64,000 nucleotides of DNA from the NCBI GenBank assembly GCA_963717155.1, contig OY970326.1, positions 4,712,001-4,776,000 of the forward strand, in the 5' to 3' direction. Below the pieces are notes generated by a model. The model worked only from the letters and a program-made list of their open reading frames with translations, was not told the DNA's origin and ran no database searches. This stretch comes from G963717155 sp963717155. GTDB taxonomy: Bacteria > Actinomycetota > Thermoleophilia > Gaiellales > JALYLC01. Shown here piece by piece: positions 9,613 to 19,077 of this stretch (position 1 is the first letter of the stretch; the number at the start of each line of letters is the position of its first letter). The position numbers and the translations under genes are program-made.

Positions 9613-11300
9613 TGCCGGCCGTCGACCAGCGGCTTCTGCGCGTCTCACCTGCAGGACGCAAGTTCCTCGTCGCGTGTGTGCCCCTCGGGGTCGCGACCGC
9701 GCTCACGATCGTCGTTCAGGCGACCCTGATCGGCAACATCGTCGAGGACGTCTTCCTCGATCATCGCGGGCTCGCGACGGTTGCCACCGACCTCGCGCTG
9801 CTCGCCGCTGCTGCCGTCGCGCGCGGGGCGTTCGCGTGGGCGTTCGAGGCCGGCGGCCACCTCACGGCCAGCGCAACCTCGAGCCAGCTGCGTCGGCGAC
9901 TCGTCAGGCATTCCCTCGGCGACCGGCCCGGCGATCCTGCGACCACGAGCGGTGAGGTCACGACCGCGGCCGTCGCAGGCGTCGATGCGCTGGATCCGTA
10001 CTTCGCGCGGTACCTGCCGCAGCTCGTGCTCGGGGCGGTCGTACCAATCGTGATCCTCCTGCGTGTCGTCACCATCGACGTCATCTCCGCCGTCGTGATG
10101 CTGGTGACGTTGCCGCTGATCCCGATCTTCGGGATCCTCGTGGGCCGCACGACCGAGCGTCGGGCCCGAGCGCGTTACGCCGCGCTGGGCCGTCTTTCGA
10201 GCCACTTCCTGAACGTCGTGCGCGGTCTCACCACGCTGCGCGCGTTCAACCGGGGCGCGATCCAGGCCGACCTCCTCGCCGAGAGCGGGGAGGACTACCG
10301 CCGCGAGACGATGAGCACGCTGCGGATCGCGTTCCTCTCCGCGCTCGTGCTCGAGCTTGCCGCGACGCTCGGAACCGCCGTCATCGCGGTCGAGATCGGC
10401 GTCCGTCTCGATCGTGGTGACATGTCGCTCGCTCCGGCGCTGACGATTCTCGTGCTCGCCCCCGAGCTGTACGCGCCTCTCCGCAGCGTTGCCGCGCAGT
10501 TCCACGCGAGCGCCGACGGCATCGCGGCTGCGGGCCACATCCTCGACCCGCTCGAGCAGGCGGCGGCGACGGCGCCCGTGTCGCGGGCGCGTGCCGTCGT
10601 CGAGCCGCTCGACCCGCGCGACGTGCCCGTGCGCCTCGAGCACGTGTCGTTCGCGTATCCCGGGCGCGAGGGCGACGTGCTCCGTGACGCGTCGCTCGCG
10701 CTCGGTTGCGGAGAGCGGGTCGCGCTGGTCGGTCCCAGCGGCGCCGGAAAGAGCACGATCGCGCGCTTGCTCCTGCGGTTCGACCGACCCGACGGCGGTC
10801 GGCTGCTCGTCGGTGGCATCGATCTCGACGACGTCGACAGCGATGTCTGGCGTCGGCACCTCGCATGGGTGCCACAGAGACCGCACCTCTCGGGCGCGAC
10901 CATCGGAGAGGCGATCCGTCTCGGCGCGCCCGGTGCGGCGATCTCGGAGGTCGCCGATGCTGCGCGGCGCGCGGGTGCCGAGGCGTTCATCGCCGCGCTG
11001 CCGGACGGGTACGCCACGCCGCTCGGTGAAGGGGGCATGGGCCTCTCCGCCGGACAGATCCGCCGCGTGGCCCTGGCCCGCGCGCTCTTGCGTGACGCGT
11101 CGCTCCTGATCCTCGACGAGCCCACGACGAACCTCGACGCCGAGAGCGCGGCGCTCGTCGCGGGCGCGCTCGAACTGCTCCCGCGCTCGTCCTCGATGCT
11201 CCTGATCACGCACGATGAGGCACTCGTTCGTCGCGTTGCCGACCGTGTTCTGCGGATCGCGGACGGACACGTCAGCCGGCGTTCCGAGGTGATCGCGTGA
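9612..11300 (+). CDS. cydD: Thiol reductant ABC exporter subunit CydD
   Basis: A 562-residue half-transporter that pairs with CydC to export cysteine and glutathione, which supports periplasmic or extracytoplasmic redox balance and cytochrome bd assembly. The N-terminal half has about six membrane helices. The C-terminal ATPase has Walker A VGPSGAGKSTI, signature LSAGQIRRVALA and Walker B LLILDEPTTNLD. The LSAGQ form of the signature is usual in CydD. ATG 9612 overlaps the upstream stop and the gene's own stop overlaps cydC by four bases (GTGA), so they are translationally coupled. No cydAB is visible in the window. Confidence 0.92.
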   Translation: MPAVDQRLLRVSPAGRKFLVACVPLGVATALTIVVQATLIGNIVEDVFLDHRGLATVATDLALLAAAAVARGAFAWAFEAGGHLTASATSSQLRRRLVRHSLGDRPGDPATTSGEVTTAAVAGVDALDPYFARYLPQLVLGAVVPIVILLRVVTIDVISAVVMLVTLPLIPIFGILVGRTTERRARARYAALGRLSSHFLNVVRGLTTLRAFNRGAIQADLLAESGEDYRRETMSTLRIAFLSALVLELAATLGTAVIAVEIGVRLDRGDMSLAPALTILVLAPELYAPLRSVAAQFHASADGIAAAGHILDPLEQAAATAPVSRARAVVEPLDPRDVPVRLEHVSFAYPGREGDVLRDASLALGCGERVALVGPSGAGKSTIARLLLRFDRPDGGRLLVGGIDLDDVDSDVWRRHLAWVPQRPHLSGATIGEAIRLGAPGAAISEVADAARRAGAEAFIAALPDGYATPLGEGGMGLSAGQIRRVALARALLRDASLLILDEPTTNLDAESAALVAGALELLPRSSSMLLITHDEALVRRVADRVLRIADGHVSRRSEVIA

Positions 11301-12986
11301 TCGGCTCCCAGCACCCCCTCGTGCGCGTGACGCGCATCGCGCGCCCGCAGATGGGCCGACTCGCGCTCGCCGTCGTGCTCGGAGCGCTCGCGATCGGAGC
11401 GGGCATCGGCCTGATGGCGACTGCGGGCTATCTGATCTCGCGAGCTGCCCTGCACCCGCCGATCCTCGAGCTGGGCGTCACCATCGTCGCGGTCCGGTTC
11501 TTCGGCGTCTCGCGGGGCGTGCTGCGCTACCTCGAGCGGCTGGTCTCCCACGATGCCGCGCTTCGCGCGCTTGCGACGCTCCGCGTCCGACTGTTCGTCC
11601 GGCTCGAGCCGCTGGTTCCGTCCGGACTTCCCGCCGTCCGAACAGGCGACCTCCTCGGTCGCTTCGTCGCCGACGTCGACGCGCTGCGGGGTCTTTACCT
11701 CCGGGGCCTCGGCCCGGCCGTCGTCGCGCTGCTCGCAAGCGCACTCGCCGTGGTCGTCGGGTTCGTCGTGCTGCCCGTTGCCGGCGTCGTGCTCGCCCTC
11801 TCCCTGCTGGTTGCGGGCGTCGTCCTCCCGCTTGCCGGAGTGGCGCTCACGCACGCAGCCCTCGAGCACGAGGCGCCGGCGCGTGCCGAGCTGACCGCCG
11901 AGCTGCTCGACGCGCTCGAGGCGGCACCCGAGCTCGTCGCCTACGGGGCATCCGACGCGGCCGCCGCGCGGGTCGAAGCCGCCGATCGGTCGCTCACGCG
12001 TGCGCGGCGGCGCACCGCGCTCGTCGAGGCGTTCTCCGAGGGTGCGATGACGGCGCTTGCGATGCTCGCCGTCGTCGCGGTGCTCGTGGTGGCCACGCCA
12101 GCCGTTCACTCTGGTTCGCTCGCAGGCGTGAAGCTCGCGCTGCTCGCGCTGCTCACGCTCGCGGCGTTCGAGGCCGTCCGGCCGCTGCCCGTCGCCGCGG
12201 CGGAGCTCGTTGCGGCGTCGGCGCTGTCGCGGCGCGTCCTCGACCTGACAGACCGCGACCCTCCGGTTCAGGATCCGGCAGTGCCGCGACCGCCCGGCGG
12301 TCCCGGGCACATCGTCCTTCGCGGGGTCGGGATGCGGTACGCACCCACCGGGCCGCTCGTGCTCGACGGGATCGATCTCGACATTCCGGTCGGCGCGATC
12401 GTCGCCCTCGTCGGCCCGAGCGGGTCGGGAAAGACGACGATGGCGAACCTGCTCGTGCGCTTCCGCGACCCCGATGCCGGCCGCATCCTGCTCGACGGCC
12501 ACGATCTCCGCGACTACGCCCAGGCCGATGTGAGGCGGGTCGTCGGACTTGCCGGCCAGGAGGCGCACCTCTTTCCGACGTCCATCCGCGAGAACCTCCT
12601 GATCGCCCGGACGGACGCGACCGACGACGAGCTTACCGACGCGCTGCGTCCGCGCCAACGCCTGGGATTGGGTCGCGACCCTGCCCGACGGCCTGGACAC
12701 GTACGTCGGCGAGCGCGGCGCGCGCGTCTCGGGCGGTGAGAGGCAGCGCCTCGCTCTGGCTCGCGCGCTGCTCGCCGACGTCCGTCTCCTCGTGCTCGAC
12801 GAGCCCGATGCGCACCTCGATGACGAGATGGCCGACGGCCTCGTTCGAGACCTCCTGGCCGCGTCACGCGCTGCCGGCCTGGGCGTGCTGCTGATCACGC
12901 ACCGGCCTGTCGACCGCGAGCTTGTCGATCGGATCGCCGTGCTGAACCACGGCCGCCTCGTCCCGCGTCAGGACGCGAGGTCGTAG
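11297..12986 (+). CDS. cydC: Thiol reductant ABC exporter subunit CydC (one frame break)
   Basis: Partner of CydD. The N-terminal membrane domain is followed by an ATPase domain with Walker A VGPSGSGKTTMA. Near base 12650 the frame changes. Beyond it the new frame supplies exactly the missing parts: signature VSGGERQRLALARALLAD, Walker B LLVLDEPDAHLD and a switch-histidine region (LLITHRP). Deleting one base in CTGCGTCCGCGCC restores a continuous protein of about 560 residues, so I treat this as one gene with a sequence error or a recent lesion. GTG 11297 overlaps the cydD stop. The 3' end overlaps the convergent GAP-family gene by 19 bases. Confidence 0.85.
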
Positions 12987-13652
12987 ATGGCCTTGGCGAT
13001 GATCGCGGCGCCGAGGCCGGCAAGCAGGACGACGCCGATGACGCGTGCATGGGTCGAGAGCCAGCGCTTCCAGCCCTCGAGCTGCGCTGCGGCGCGCTCG
13101 GGCGCGATGGTCGCGTAGGCGACGGGTGCGCCGATCGTGAGGATCGAGCTCAGCGCGAAGGTGACGACCGCCACGCTGCGATCGAGCGTGTCGACGTTGG
13201 CCTTGAGGATCTCGAGCATCGCCACGATCGTCAGCGAGTAGGTGAGCATGAGCCCGCCTGCGACGAGCGCGATGGACCAGTGGCGGCCGACGAGCCGCGT
13301 CAGCCACGCGGGCATCGGATCCCGCGGCGCCCGCTCGACCACGGGTCTGCGGTGCAGCACGACCGACCCGGCGATCATCAACGCCCCGAGCAGGATCTCG
13401 GCGATCGACGCGGCTCGCGACGGTGTCGACTGCGAGGAGCGGAAGTTTGCCGCGGGGAAGGCGACGACGATCGCACCGATCAAGGCGATCGTGGCCAGCC
13501 ATCCGCCCACGAACGCGTACGACCGTCGCAGCCCCGACGGCATGCCTAAGAAGCACCAGAACCGCGAGCACCGACGTCGGGCTCGAGAGCGCCACTCCCA
13601 GGCCGAGCAGCGCGACCGAGGCGATCAGCGTCTCCAAGCACGGAGACTTCAC
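12968..13652 (-). CDS. GAP-family (Sap/sulfolipid-1-addressing-like) membrane protein, one frame break
   Basis: Six or so hydrophobic segments over about 225 residues, with the pattern of actinobacterial GAP proteins (LLGLGVALSSPTSVLAVLVL at the N-terminus, WLATIALIGAIVVAF next, then a charged loop and three more helices). Mycobacterial Sap relatives help place surface lipids, but the function here is unknown. The N-terminal 30-odd residues lie in a different frame from the rest; the break is near 13549, where removing one base from CATGCCTAAG rejoins them. The start is GTG 13652, with TTG 13637 as alternative. It is convergent and overlapping with cydC. Confidence 0.6.
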
Positions 13653-13707
13653 GCTCCCGGTCACGGACGGCACACCCACTACGGGTGAGCCTGGTCGTCC
13701 GGGCCGA

Positions 13708-14085
13708 TCAGTCGAGATCGAGCTGCTCGTCCTCCGGATGGATCTCGGGGACAACGGAGTCCGGCTCGTAGGAGTGTCCGACGAAGCGCCAGAGGCCGCG
13801 GCCGAGCTCGCCGTAGCACGGCGCGAGTGACTCGTCGAGCCCCACCAGCTCGACGAGTGGATCACCGTTGTCCTTGGTGCACAGGATGGTGTCTCCGACG
13901 GCTTCGCCGCCGACGATGTTCCGGAATCCGACGGCGACCTCTGCGAACGCACGGATGAGCGTCCGGCATTCTCTGCCATCGGGTCCGAGTGAGATCGAGA
14001 ACCAGCCGGGGTCGGCGTCGAACGTTCGCAGTACGCAGTACTCGACCGAACGACCGGTCATCAAGGGATCATTTTCGTCAATCAC
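13708..14085 (-). CDS. Hypothetical protein (about 125 residues)
   Basis: I do not recognise this family. It is an acidic, soluble-looking protein with mixed beta/alpha composition (YCVLRTFDADPGWFSISLGP near the N-terminus, ending EDEQLDLD). There is no signal peptide, membrane helix or known motif. The start is GTG 14085; the frame is open to 14148, but the extra residues look like non-coding sequence. It follows the GAP gene's 5' end on the same strand with a gap of about 55 bases, and is separated from the DUF4242 gene by a strong hairpin, so it is probably transcribed separately. Confidence 0.5.
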   Translation of the reverse strand: MIDENDPLMTGRSVEYCVLRTFDADPGWFSISLGPDGRECRTLIRAFAEVAVGFRNIVGGEAVGDTILCTKDNGDPLVELVGLDESLAPCYGELGRGLWRFVGHSYEPDSVVPEIHPEDEQLDLD

Positions 14086-14191
14086 GCTGTGCCTCTCGAA
14101 GGGTTGAGACAACGGTGGCAGGCGTGTGTTCAGCCGCGATTGCGGCAACTTGGCGGAATGACGGCGAACTCGACGGCGTCTTTACAATCGA

Positions 14192-14223
14192 CCGGGGGCG
14201 GGCGCTGGCCTGCCCGCCCCCGG
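14192..14223 (-). terminator. Hairpin terminator downstream of the DUF4242 gene
   Basis: Perfect 12 bp inverted repeat CCGGGGGCGGGC / GCCCGCCCCCGG with an 8-base loop. Reading on the minus strand it lies just after the DUF4242 stop and is followed by a T-containing stretch (TCGATTGTAAAG). It fits an intrinsic terminator for that gene. Confidence 0.7.
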
Positions 14224-14235
14224 GTCACCTGCGCC

Positions 14236-14532
14236 TCAGGCTGCGACGCTGACCGGATCGGGCCGGATGATCACGGTGTCGGCGACCTCGAAGATGTCCG
14301 TCGCCGGGAGGTCTGCCCGCATCGCGTGCTCGCGGATCTTCTTCGGGCTCGACGCCTGGTAGATGCAGATCGATCCAAGAGTCCCGTCCGTCTCGTGCAC
14401 GACGTAGGAGCGGATCCAGCGGATGTCGTCGGACATCTCCTCGTCGCCGACGTGCTTCGAGCGGACTGCGGCGGCCTGGAGCTCCGTGGCCGAGTTCCAC
14501 CCGCTCGGGCGGCGAATTGCGTACAGCTTCAT
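14236..14532 (-). CDS. DUF4242 protein, SCO4226-like presumptive nickel-binding protein
   Basis: A 98-residue cytosolic protein matching the DUF4242 ferredoxin-like fold: MKLYAIRRP start, RWIRSYVVHETDGTLGSICI core, a basic SPKKIREHAMRADLPATDI segment and a short tail. The Streptomyces relative SCO4226 binds nickel; metal binding here is inferred from family membership. The gene is divergent from the TetR gene. Its promoter region has a consensus -35 TTGACA (14634-14639, minus strand) and -10 TAAACT (14610-14615) at 18 bp spacing, with one TetR-type palindrome between them and another just downstream. It is therefore probably repressed by that TetR. Confidence 0.75.
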   Translation of the reverse strand: MKLYAIRRPSGWNSATELQAAAVRSKHVGDEEMSDDIRWIRSYVVHETDGTLGSICIYQASSPKKIREHAMRADLPATDIFEVADTVIIRPDPVSVAA

Positions 14533-14581
14533 GGTGAACCTCCGTTCGAGGACGAGGCCGGAGTGGCCTCATCCATGATTT

Positions 14582-14599
14582 AGCACGACCGTTCGTGCT
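14582..14599. promoter_or_regulatory. TetR operator copy 1
   Basis: Perfect palindrome AGCACGA-CCGT-TCGTGCT (7 bp arms, 4-base spacer) between the divergent DUF4242 and tetR genes. It lies downstream of the DUF4242 -10 element. A second copy of its core occurs exactly 30 bp away. Confidence 0.7.
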
Positions 14600-14609
14600 G
14601 CGAGGCGAG

Positions 14610-14639
14610 AGTTTACGACCGTTCGTGCTATCTTGTCAA
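14610..14639 (-). promoter_or_regulatory. Predicted promoter of the DUF4242 gene
   Basis: On the minus strand, TTGACA (14639-14634), an 18 bp spacer, then TAAACT (14615-14610). The -35 is a perfect consensus match. The spacer holds the second TetR palindrome, so repressor binding would block polymerase. Confidence 0.55.
14615..14629. promoter_or_regulatory. TetR operator copy 2
   Basis: ACGA-CCGT-TCGTGCT, a second copy of the palindrome core with four-base symmetric arms, 30 bp (about three helical turns) from copy 1 and so on the same DNA face. It is 14 bases upstream of the tetR start, which suggests autoregulation as well as control of the DUF4242 gene. Confidence 0.65.
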
Positions 14640-14642
14640 GCG

Positions 14643-15290
14643 ATGATCGAGATTCGAGGCCACCACGAGCGCGACCGTCCGCCTCCCAGACGCCGCAGCG
14701 ACGGTCAGCGGAGCCGCGATGCGATCCTGCACGAGGCCGCACAGCTCGCGACGGTCGAGGGCATCTCCGGCCTGTCGATCAGCCGCCTGGCCGAGGCGGT
14801 CGGGATGAGCAAGAGCGGGCTCTTCGCGCACTTCGGCTCGAAGGAGGAGCTCCAGCTCGCCACGATCGACACCGCGCACGCGCTGTTCCACGAGCACGTG
14901 CTCGACCCGGCGCAGCTCGCGCCGACAGGCATCGAGCGGCTCCGCAGGCTTCTCGAGAACTACCTCACGCACATCGAGCGACACGTGTTCCCGGGTGGCT
15001 GCTTCTGGGCCTCGGTCGTCGCCGAGCTCGACATGCGACCCGGTCCCGTACGCGACGGCGCCCTCGAGGTCGTGGCCGAGTGGCTCGGCGAGATCGAGAG
15101 GGCCATCAGGGACGCGCAGACCGAGGGCGCGATCGACCTCTCGGAGGATCCCGAGCAGCTCACCTTCGAGCTCGAGTCGTACGTGCTCTGCGCCAACACC
15201 TACTTCGTGATCCAGCAGGAGCGGACGCCGATGGATCGCGCGAGGCGCGCGATCGCCGCTCGGCTCGTGGCGGCAGCGCCCGCCGGGTAA
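14643..15290 (+). CDS. TetR/AcrR-family transcriptional regulator
   Basis: A 215-residue regulator. Residues about 20-66 form the TetR helix-turn-helix (REAAILHEAA-like helix 1, GLSISRLAEAVGMSKSGLFA, HFGSKEELQ). The C-terminal ligand domain includes GGCFWASVVAELDMRPGPVR, typical of the TetR_C subgroup with a conserved GGC motif. The ligand is unknown. ATG 14643 follows TATCTT (14629-14634) closely, so the message may have a very short leader. Two palindromes just upstream are likely autoregulatory operators. The stop TAA (to 15290) abuts the stop of the convergent secreted-protein gene with no gap. Confidence 0.88.
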   Translation: MIEIRGHHERDRPPPRRRSDGQRSRDAILHEAAQLATVEGISGLSISRLAEAVGMSKSGLFAHFGSKEELQLATIDTAHALFHEHVLDPAQLAPTGIERLRRLLENYLTHIERHVFPGGCFWASVVAELDMRPGPVRDGALEVVAEWLGEIERAIRDAQTEGAIDLSEDPEQLTFELESYVLCANTYFVIQQERTPMDRARRAIAARLVAAAPAG

Positions 15291-15776
15291 CTACTCGAAG
15301 CAGGCGTTGTTGGGCAGCCACTGGCTGTAGAACGCGGTGCCCGGTGGATCGGGGTAGATGCGTGCCCGTGTGAACACGACCGGCGCACGCTGGCCGTTCA
15401 GGCAGCCCGCCCTCGGGCGATCGAGCACGACCCGTGCCTTGCTTCGAGAGCCCTGCGCGGGCACGCTCGGTGTGAACCTGCCCGCGCCGACGGCGCGCGT
15501 GCTCGTCCACGACGACCAGCGGAGCTGGAAGACGATGGTGACGCAGCACGTCGGGTTGAGCGCTGCCAGATCGCCCTGTCGCGTCAGGATCTCGAGCACG
15601 CACGAGGACGGCGTCCTGCGCGCGACGAAGCGATGGTTCACGGCCGGGCCGCTATAGCCGTCGAGGCACCAGACCGCCGGCGTGCCGGCGCCGCCCGTGC
15701 TCGCGTGCGCGCCGGGTGCGACGACTGCCGAGGCGACGGCAAGCGCACCGCACACGGCGAGATCCCGGAGGCGCAT
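15291..15776 (-). CDS. Small secreted hypothetical protein
   Basis: A 161-residue protein with a clear signal peptide: basic MRLR, hydrophobic AVCGALAVASAVVAPG, and a likely cleavage after AHA-S. The mature part contains about six cysteines (WCLDGY, SSCVLEIL, NPTCCVTI, AGCLNG, NNACFE), consistent with disulphides outside the cell. I do not recognise the family. It sits directly downstream, on the same strand, of the large SGNH hydrolase gene with a gap of under 10 bases, so the two may be co-expressed. Confidence 0.65.
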   Translation of the reverse strand: MRLRDLAVCGALAVASAVVAPGAHASTGGAGTPAVWCLDGYSGPAVNHRFVARRTPSSCVLEILTRQGDLAALNPTCCVTIVFQLRWSSWTSTRAVGAGRFTPSVPAQGSRSKARVVLDRPRAGCLNGQRAPVVFTRARIYPDPPGTAFYSQWLPNNACFE

Positions 15777-15785
15777 CCTGAGGCC

Positions 15786-18161
15786 TCAGTGATAGACGTT
15801 CGCGAGCATCGCGGCGGCCCACTGCTGCCGCATCCCGGCGTACCCGGCGTCGGTCGGGTGGAGATCGTCGTCGCTCCTGATCAGTCCCGGGTTCGCGGTG
15901 AAGTAGGCCCACAGGTCCGGCCCCCGCACGATCTGCGGGAAGGCGCTGTAGAGCTGCGCGATCTTCGTGTTCAGGGCAGGCCCGCACGCCTTCACGTTCG
16001 GCGTCTGCGAGGCCGGGATCGTCGGCACGACCGGGATCTTGCCGAGCTGCGAGCACCTTCTGCACCATCGACACGTAGTTGGCATAGAACGTGTCGGGCG
16101 AGACGCAGGCGTTGGCGTCGTTGGTGCCATAGGCGAGACCCACGTAGTGGCCAGGGAAGGTCTGGAGCCACCTCGCGATGTTCGTCGCGCCGTCCGCCGA
16201 GAGCAGCCCGGCGATTCCGCCGTCCTCGTAGGCAGGGAAGTACGCGGGCTTCGCGGCGCTGATGAGCTGCGCGAAGTTGCCGGTGCCGGCGACGGTCGCG
16301 TGGTTCATGCCGTCCATCGTGATGGAGTCGCCGATGAAGATCCAGCTGTCCTGGACGCCAGCGCTCGCGTCCTGGACGTCCATGTTGAACGCGGCGTCGA
16401 GGTTGTCGGTCGAGCCGTCAGACACGGTCACGTACAGCCGGATCCAGTTGTAGCCCGTCATGTCGACGATCTGCTCGCGCGAGTGGTATGCGTTGCCGCG
16501 TCACGGTGGCGAGCGTGACCCAGTGATTCTCGGGTGGTGGAACCGGGCCGGAGGGGTCGCCGCTCGCCTGAATCGCGTACGTCCCGGGGATGTTGTACGC
16601 GGGCTGGCCGATGTAGGCCGGCTCGAACGGCGAGGTCAGTCGGGTCGTTGTACCAGCTCACCAGCACGCGGCCGCGGTGGGCCGGCGGAATCGCCGACAG
16701 GTCGTAGGCCACCCACGCCGGCAGGGGCGGATCGGAGCGCCAGATCGTGTCGTAGTCGGCATCGTCCGCGTTGGACGGCGGGTAGTTGGTCGATGCGGGA
16801 TCCGCGAACGCGGGCGCGTTGCGGCTGATCACCGGCATGGGCTGGGGCGCCCCGGTGGCAGCTTGGAAGCCGTTCGAGACGAACACCGTGACGGGAGCGG
16901 ACGTGGCCGTGTTCCCGGTGGGATCGCGGACGATCGCCGAGAGCACGTGGCTCCCGCCAGACACCGCGGTCGTGTTCCAGTTGATGCTGTACGGCGCGGT
17001 GGTGTCCTCGGCGCCGAGGTTCGCACCATCGAGCGTGAACTGGACGCCGGCCACGCCGTCGTCGTCGGTCGCGCTCGCGGAGATCGCGACAGTGCCGGAC
17101 ACGGTCGACCCGTTGGCCGGAGCGGTGATCGAGACGGTCGGGGCGTCGGAGCAGTCGTTCGTGCTCGCGCTGAGGGTCGTCTGGGCCGAGCGCCTGCGGG
17201 AGGTATCGACCGCGTCGACCGCCAGCGTGTAGGTCGTGCTGCAGGTGAGGTCCGAGAACGTCCCCGTCGTGCCCGCCACCGTGTCGACTCGACTGCCGTT
17301 GAGGTAGAGCCCGTAGCCCTCGACGCCCTTGCTCGAGGCTTTCCACGACACCGTGATGCTGGTGACGGTCTTCGAGGTCGCGGACAGGTTCGTCGGTCGT
17401 GCCGGCCCAAGGGCGAGCGCCGTCGAGGATGCCGCGCCCCGGTAGGCGGCGATGGCCCCCGCGTACGGCACGGCGCTGGCGCTCAGCGCGGAGGCGTCAT
17501 GTGTGCCGCGCGCCGCGCCGAGGCGGTACTCCTGGAACTGCGTCACCGGGCCGCCGCGCAGCCGGCTGGCGAGCGCCCGGAAGCCCGGGCCGGCACGGAC
17601 GCCGGCGGTCGTCGTCGCCGCGAAGGAACCGATCAGGAGCTCGCCCGACGCGCGCGTCCGCGGCAGCGAGCCGCTTCCCATCGTGCGAGACGTCCCCTTC
17701 CGCGCTGCCGTTCGATCGAGGCGCTGGGTGCGGTCGATTCCCCGCCACTCGGATGCCGCTGCCGAAAGCGCCGTTGCGGGCTTGCTGAAGGTGACCGTGA
17801 GCGCACCGCCGCGCGCGAGGCCCTTCGCGATGTATCCCGACACGATGCTCGTGCTGGCGGACGCGCTCGGGTTGCTCGTCGTGCGATCGACGTGGTAGAC
17901 GTTGCCCCTCGCGTCCGTGACCGAGCGGACCACGACGCCCTTTCCGGAGCTTCCGGCCGTGATCACGATCGTGTTTCCGGCTGCGACGGCGCCCCGCGCT
18001 GCGATCCGGAGCGTTCGGCCGGGCGTGGCGCTCGAGTACGTCGCGGAGCCGACCTCGCGGACGAGGCCGATCGGAGAGGGGGTCGCCGCCCGTTGGGGAG
18101 CTGTCGCCAGTCCGAGGTAGCCGGACAGCCCGCTCAGGATCACTGCAAGCAGTCCAAGCAT
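15786..18161 (-). CDS. Secreted multidomain SGNH/GDSL hydrolase with Ig/FN3-like domains (three frame breaks)
   Basis: About 790 residues once frames are joined. The N-terminus is an uncleaved or cleaved signal helix (LGLLAVILSGLSGYLGLA). Then come a beta-rich domain (residues about 30-245), a fibronectin type III-like domain (SITVSWKASSKGVEGYGLYL), a bacterial Ig-like domain (APTVSITAPANGSTVSGTV), a carbohydrate-binding-like region and a C-terminal SGNH esterase. The esterase has block I FIGDSITMDG, block III YGTND and block V DDDLHPTDAGY, so the triad is intact. Frame breaks near 16640, 16497 and 16045 are each repaired by removing one base. A role in polysaccharide or surface ester hydrolysis is likely; the substrate is unknown. 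Confidence 0.75.
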
Positions 18162-18245
18162 TGGTTCAGCTTAGAGGGTCCCGACCGGGCCACCCGTCTT
18201 CCGGAATGGGTACGGTGCGTGGCCCCCGATCCCGGAGACGCTCCC

Positions 18246-19019
18246 GTGACCGAAGTCGACCTGGCGGGCCCGATGCTGAAGCTGGACCGCGCCGAAGTCC
18301 ATATCGACCTCTTGCAGGCGGAGTCCGACGTGTTCCTGGCTCTCGAGCCGCCGCCGTTCGACGTGCGCTTCGAGCACGAGGACGCGGCGGACGGTACCCG
18401 GAGCTACATCGGCCGCGCGGTCATCCGCCGGATGCCGCCCGCGACCTGGGGACTCATCGTCAGCGACGCGATCCAGAACATCCGGATGGCGCTGGAGTAC
18501 CTCGTGTCCCAGATGACGCGCGCGGGCGACGAGCTCCCCAGCTTCCCGATCTGCACGACCCGGAAGCAGTTCAAGAGCGCCGCGGGCAGTCTTCGCGACC
18601 TCGCGGAGGATCATCGGACGCTCATCAAGAGCGTCCAGCCCTACCACGACGAGGATCCCGACCAGAACCCGCTCGCGGTCCTTCGCGAGCTCTCGGACCG
18701 GGATCGGAACCGCCTGCTCCGGACGATCGTGGTGGCCCGAGACGACACCGAGAACTGGCCCGGCACCGACAACGCCGAAATCGACGTCACGTTCCTCAGC
18801 ACGTCGCCGTTGATCGACCAGTCCCCCGTCATGCGTTTCGTGGCACGACCGACCGGCGACGCGACGGCGATGCTCGTCGAACCCCACACGTCGCTGCAGG
18901 TCTGTCTCGAGGGACTCGTCGAGCCGGACGCCGTGGCGACGCTCCGGGCGATCCATCATCACGTGAAGCACGGCGTGATCGAGCCGTACTTCATGCACGG
19001 CTACGTGCCGCAAGCCTGA
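18246..19019 (+). CDS. Hypothetical protein, helical, about 257 residues
   Basis: I cannot name a function. The protein has amphipathic N-terminal helices, then the segment SDAIQNIRMALEYLVSQM, which resembles a motif recurring in unnamed actinobacterial proteins (helix with NLRxALxxLV). The C-terminal half is mixed alpha/beta and ends EPYFMHGYVPQA. There is no signal peptide or membrane helix. GTG 18246 is preceded by GGAGAC at suitable spacing; GTG 18219 in the same frame is an alternative. The gene is divergent from the SGNH hydrolase and is followed by a 9 bp hairpin. Confidence 0.6.
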   Translation: MTEVDLAGPMLKLDRAEVHIDLLQAESDVFLALEPPPFDVRFEHEDAADGTRSYIGRAVIRRMPPATWGLIVSDAIQNIRMALEYLVSQMTRAGDELPSFPICTTRKQFKSAAGSLRDLAEDHRTLIKSVQPYHDEDPDQNPLAVLRELSDRDRNRLLRTIVVARDDTENWPGTDNAEIDVTFLSTSPLIDQSPVMRFVARPTGDATAMLVEPHTSLQVCLEGLVEPDAVATLRAIHHHVKHGVIEPYFMHGYVPQA

Positions 19020-19032
19020 TCCACCGGCGCGT

Positions 19033-19057
19033 CGAGCCGGTATGTATCACCGGCTCG
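19033..19057 (+). terminator. Hairpin after the hypothetical gene, probable terminator
   Basis: Perfect 9 bp inverted repeat CGAGCCGGT / ACCGGCTCG with loop ATGTATC, 14 bases past the preceding stop. The loop contains an ATG that is in frame with the next gene, so the hairpin could instead mask that start. Confidence 0.45.
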
Positions 19058-19077
19058 CCCAGGTCCCTCTGTTCGGT

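Noticed and set aside
16677..19019. Long plus-strand frame running through the SGNH hydrolase region
   Set aside because: The minus-strand SGNH protein has clear domains and motifs; the plus-strand sequence before 18246 is Arg/Gly-rich shadow coding.
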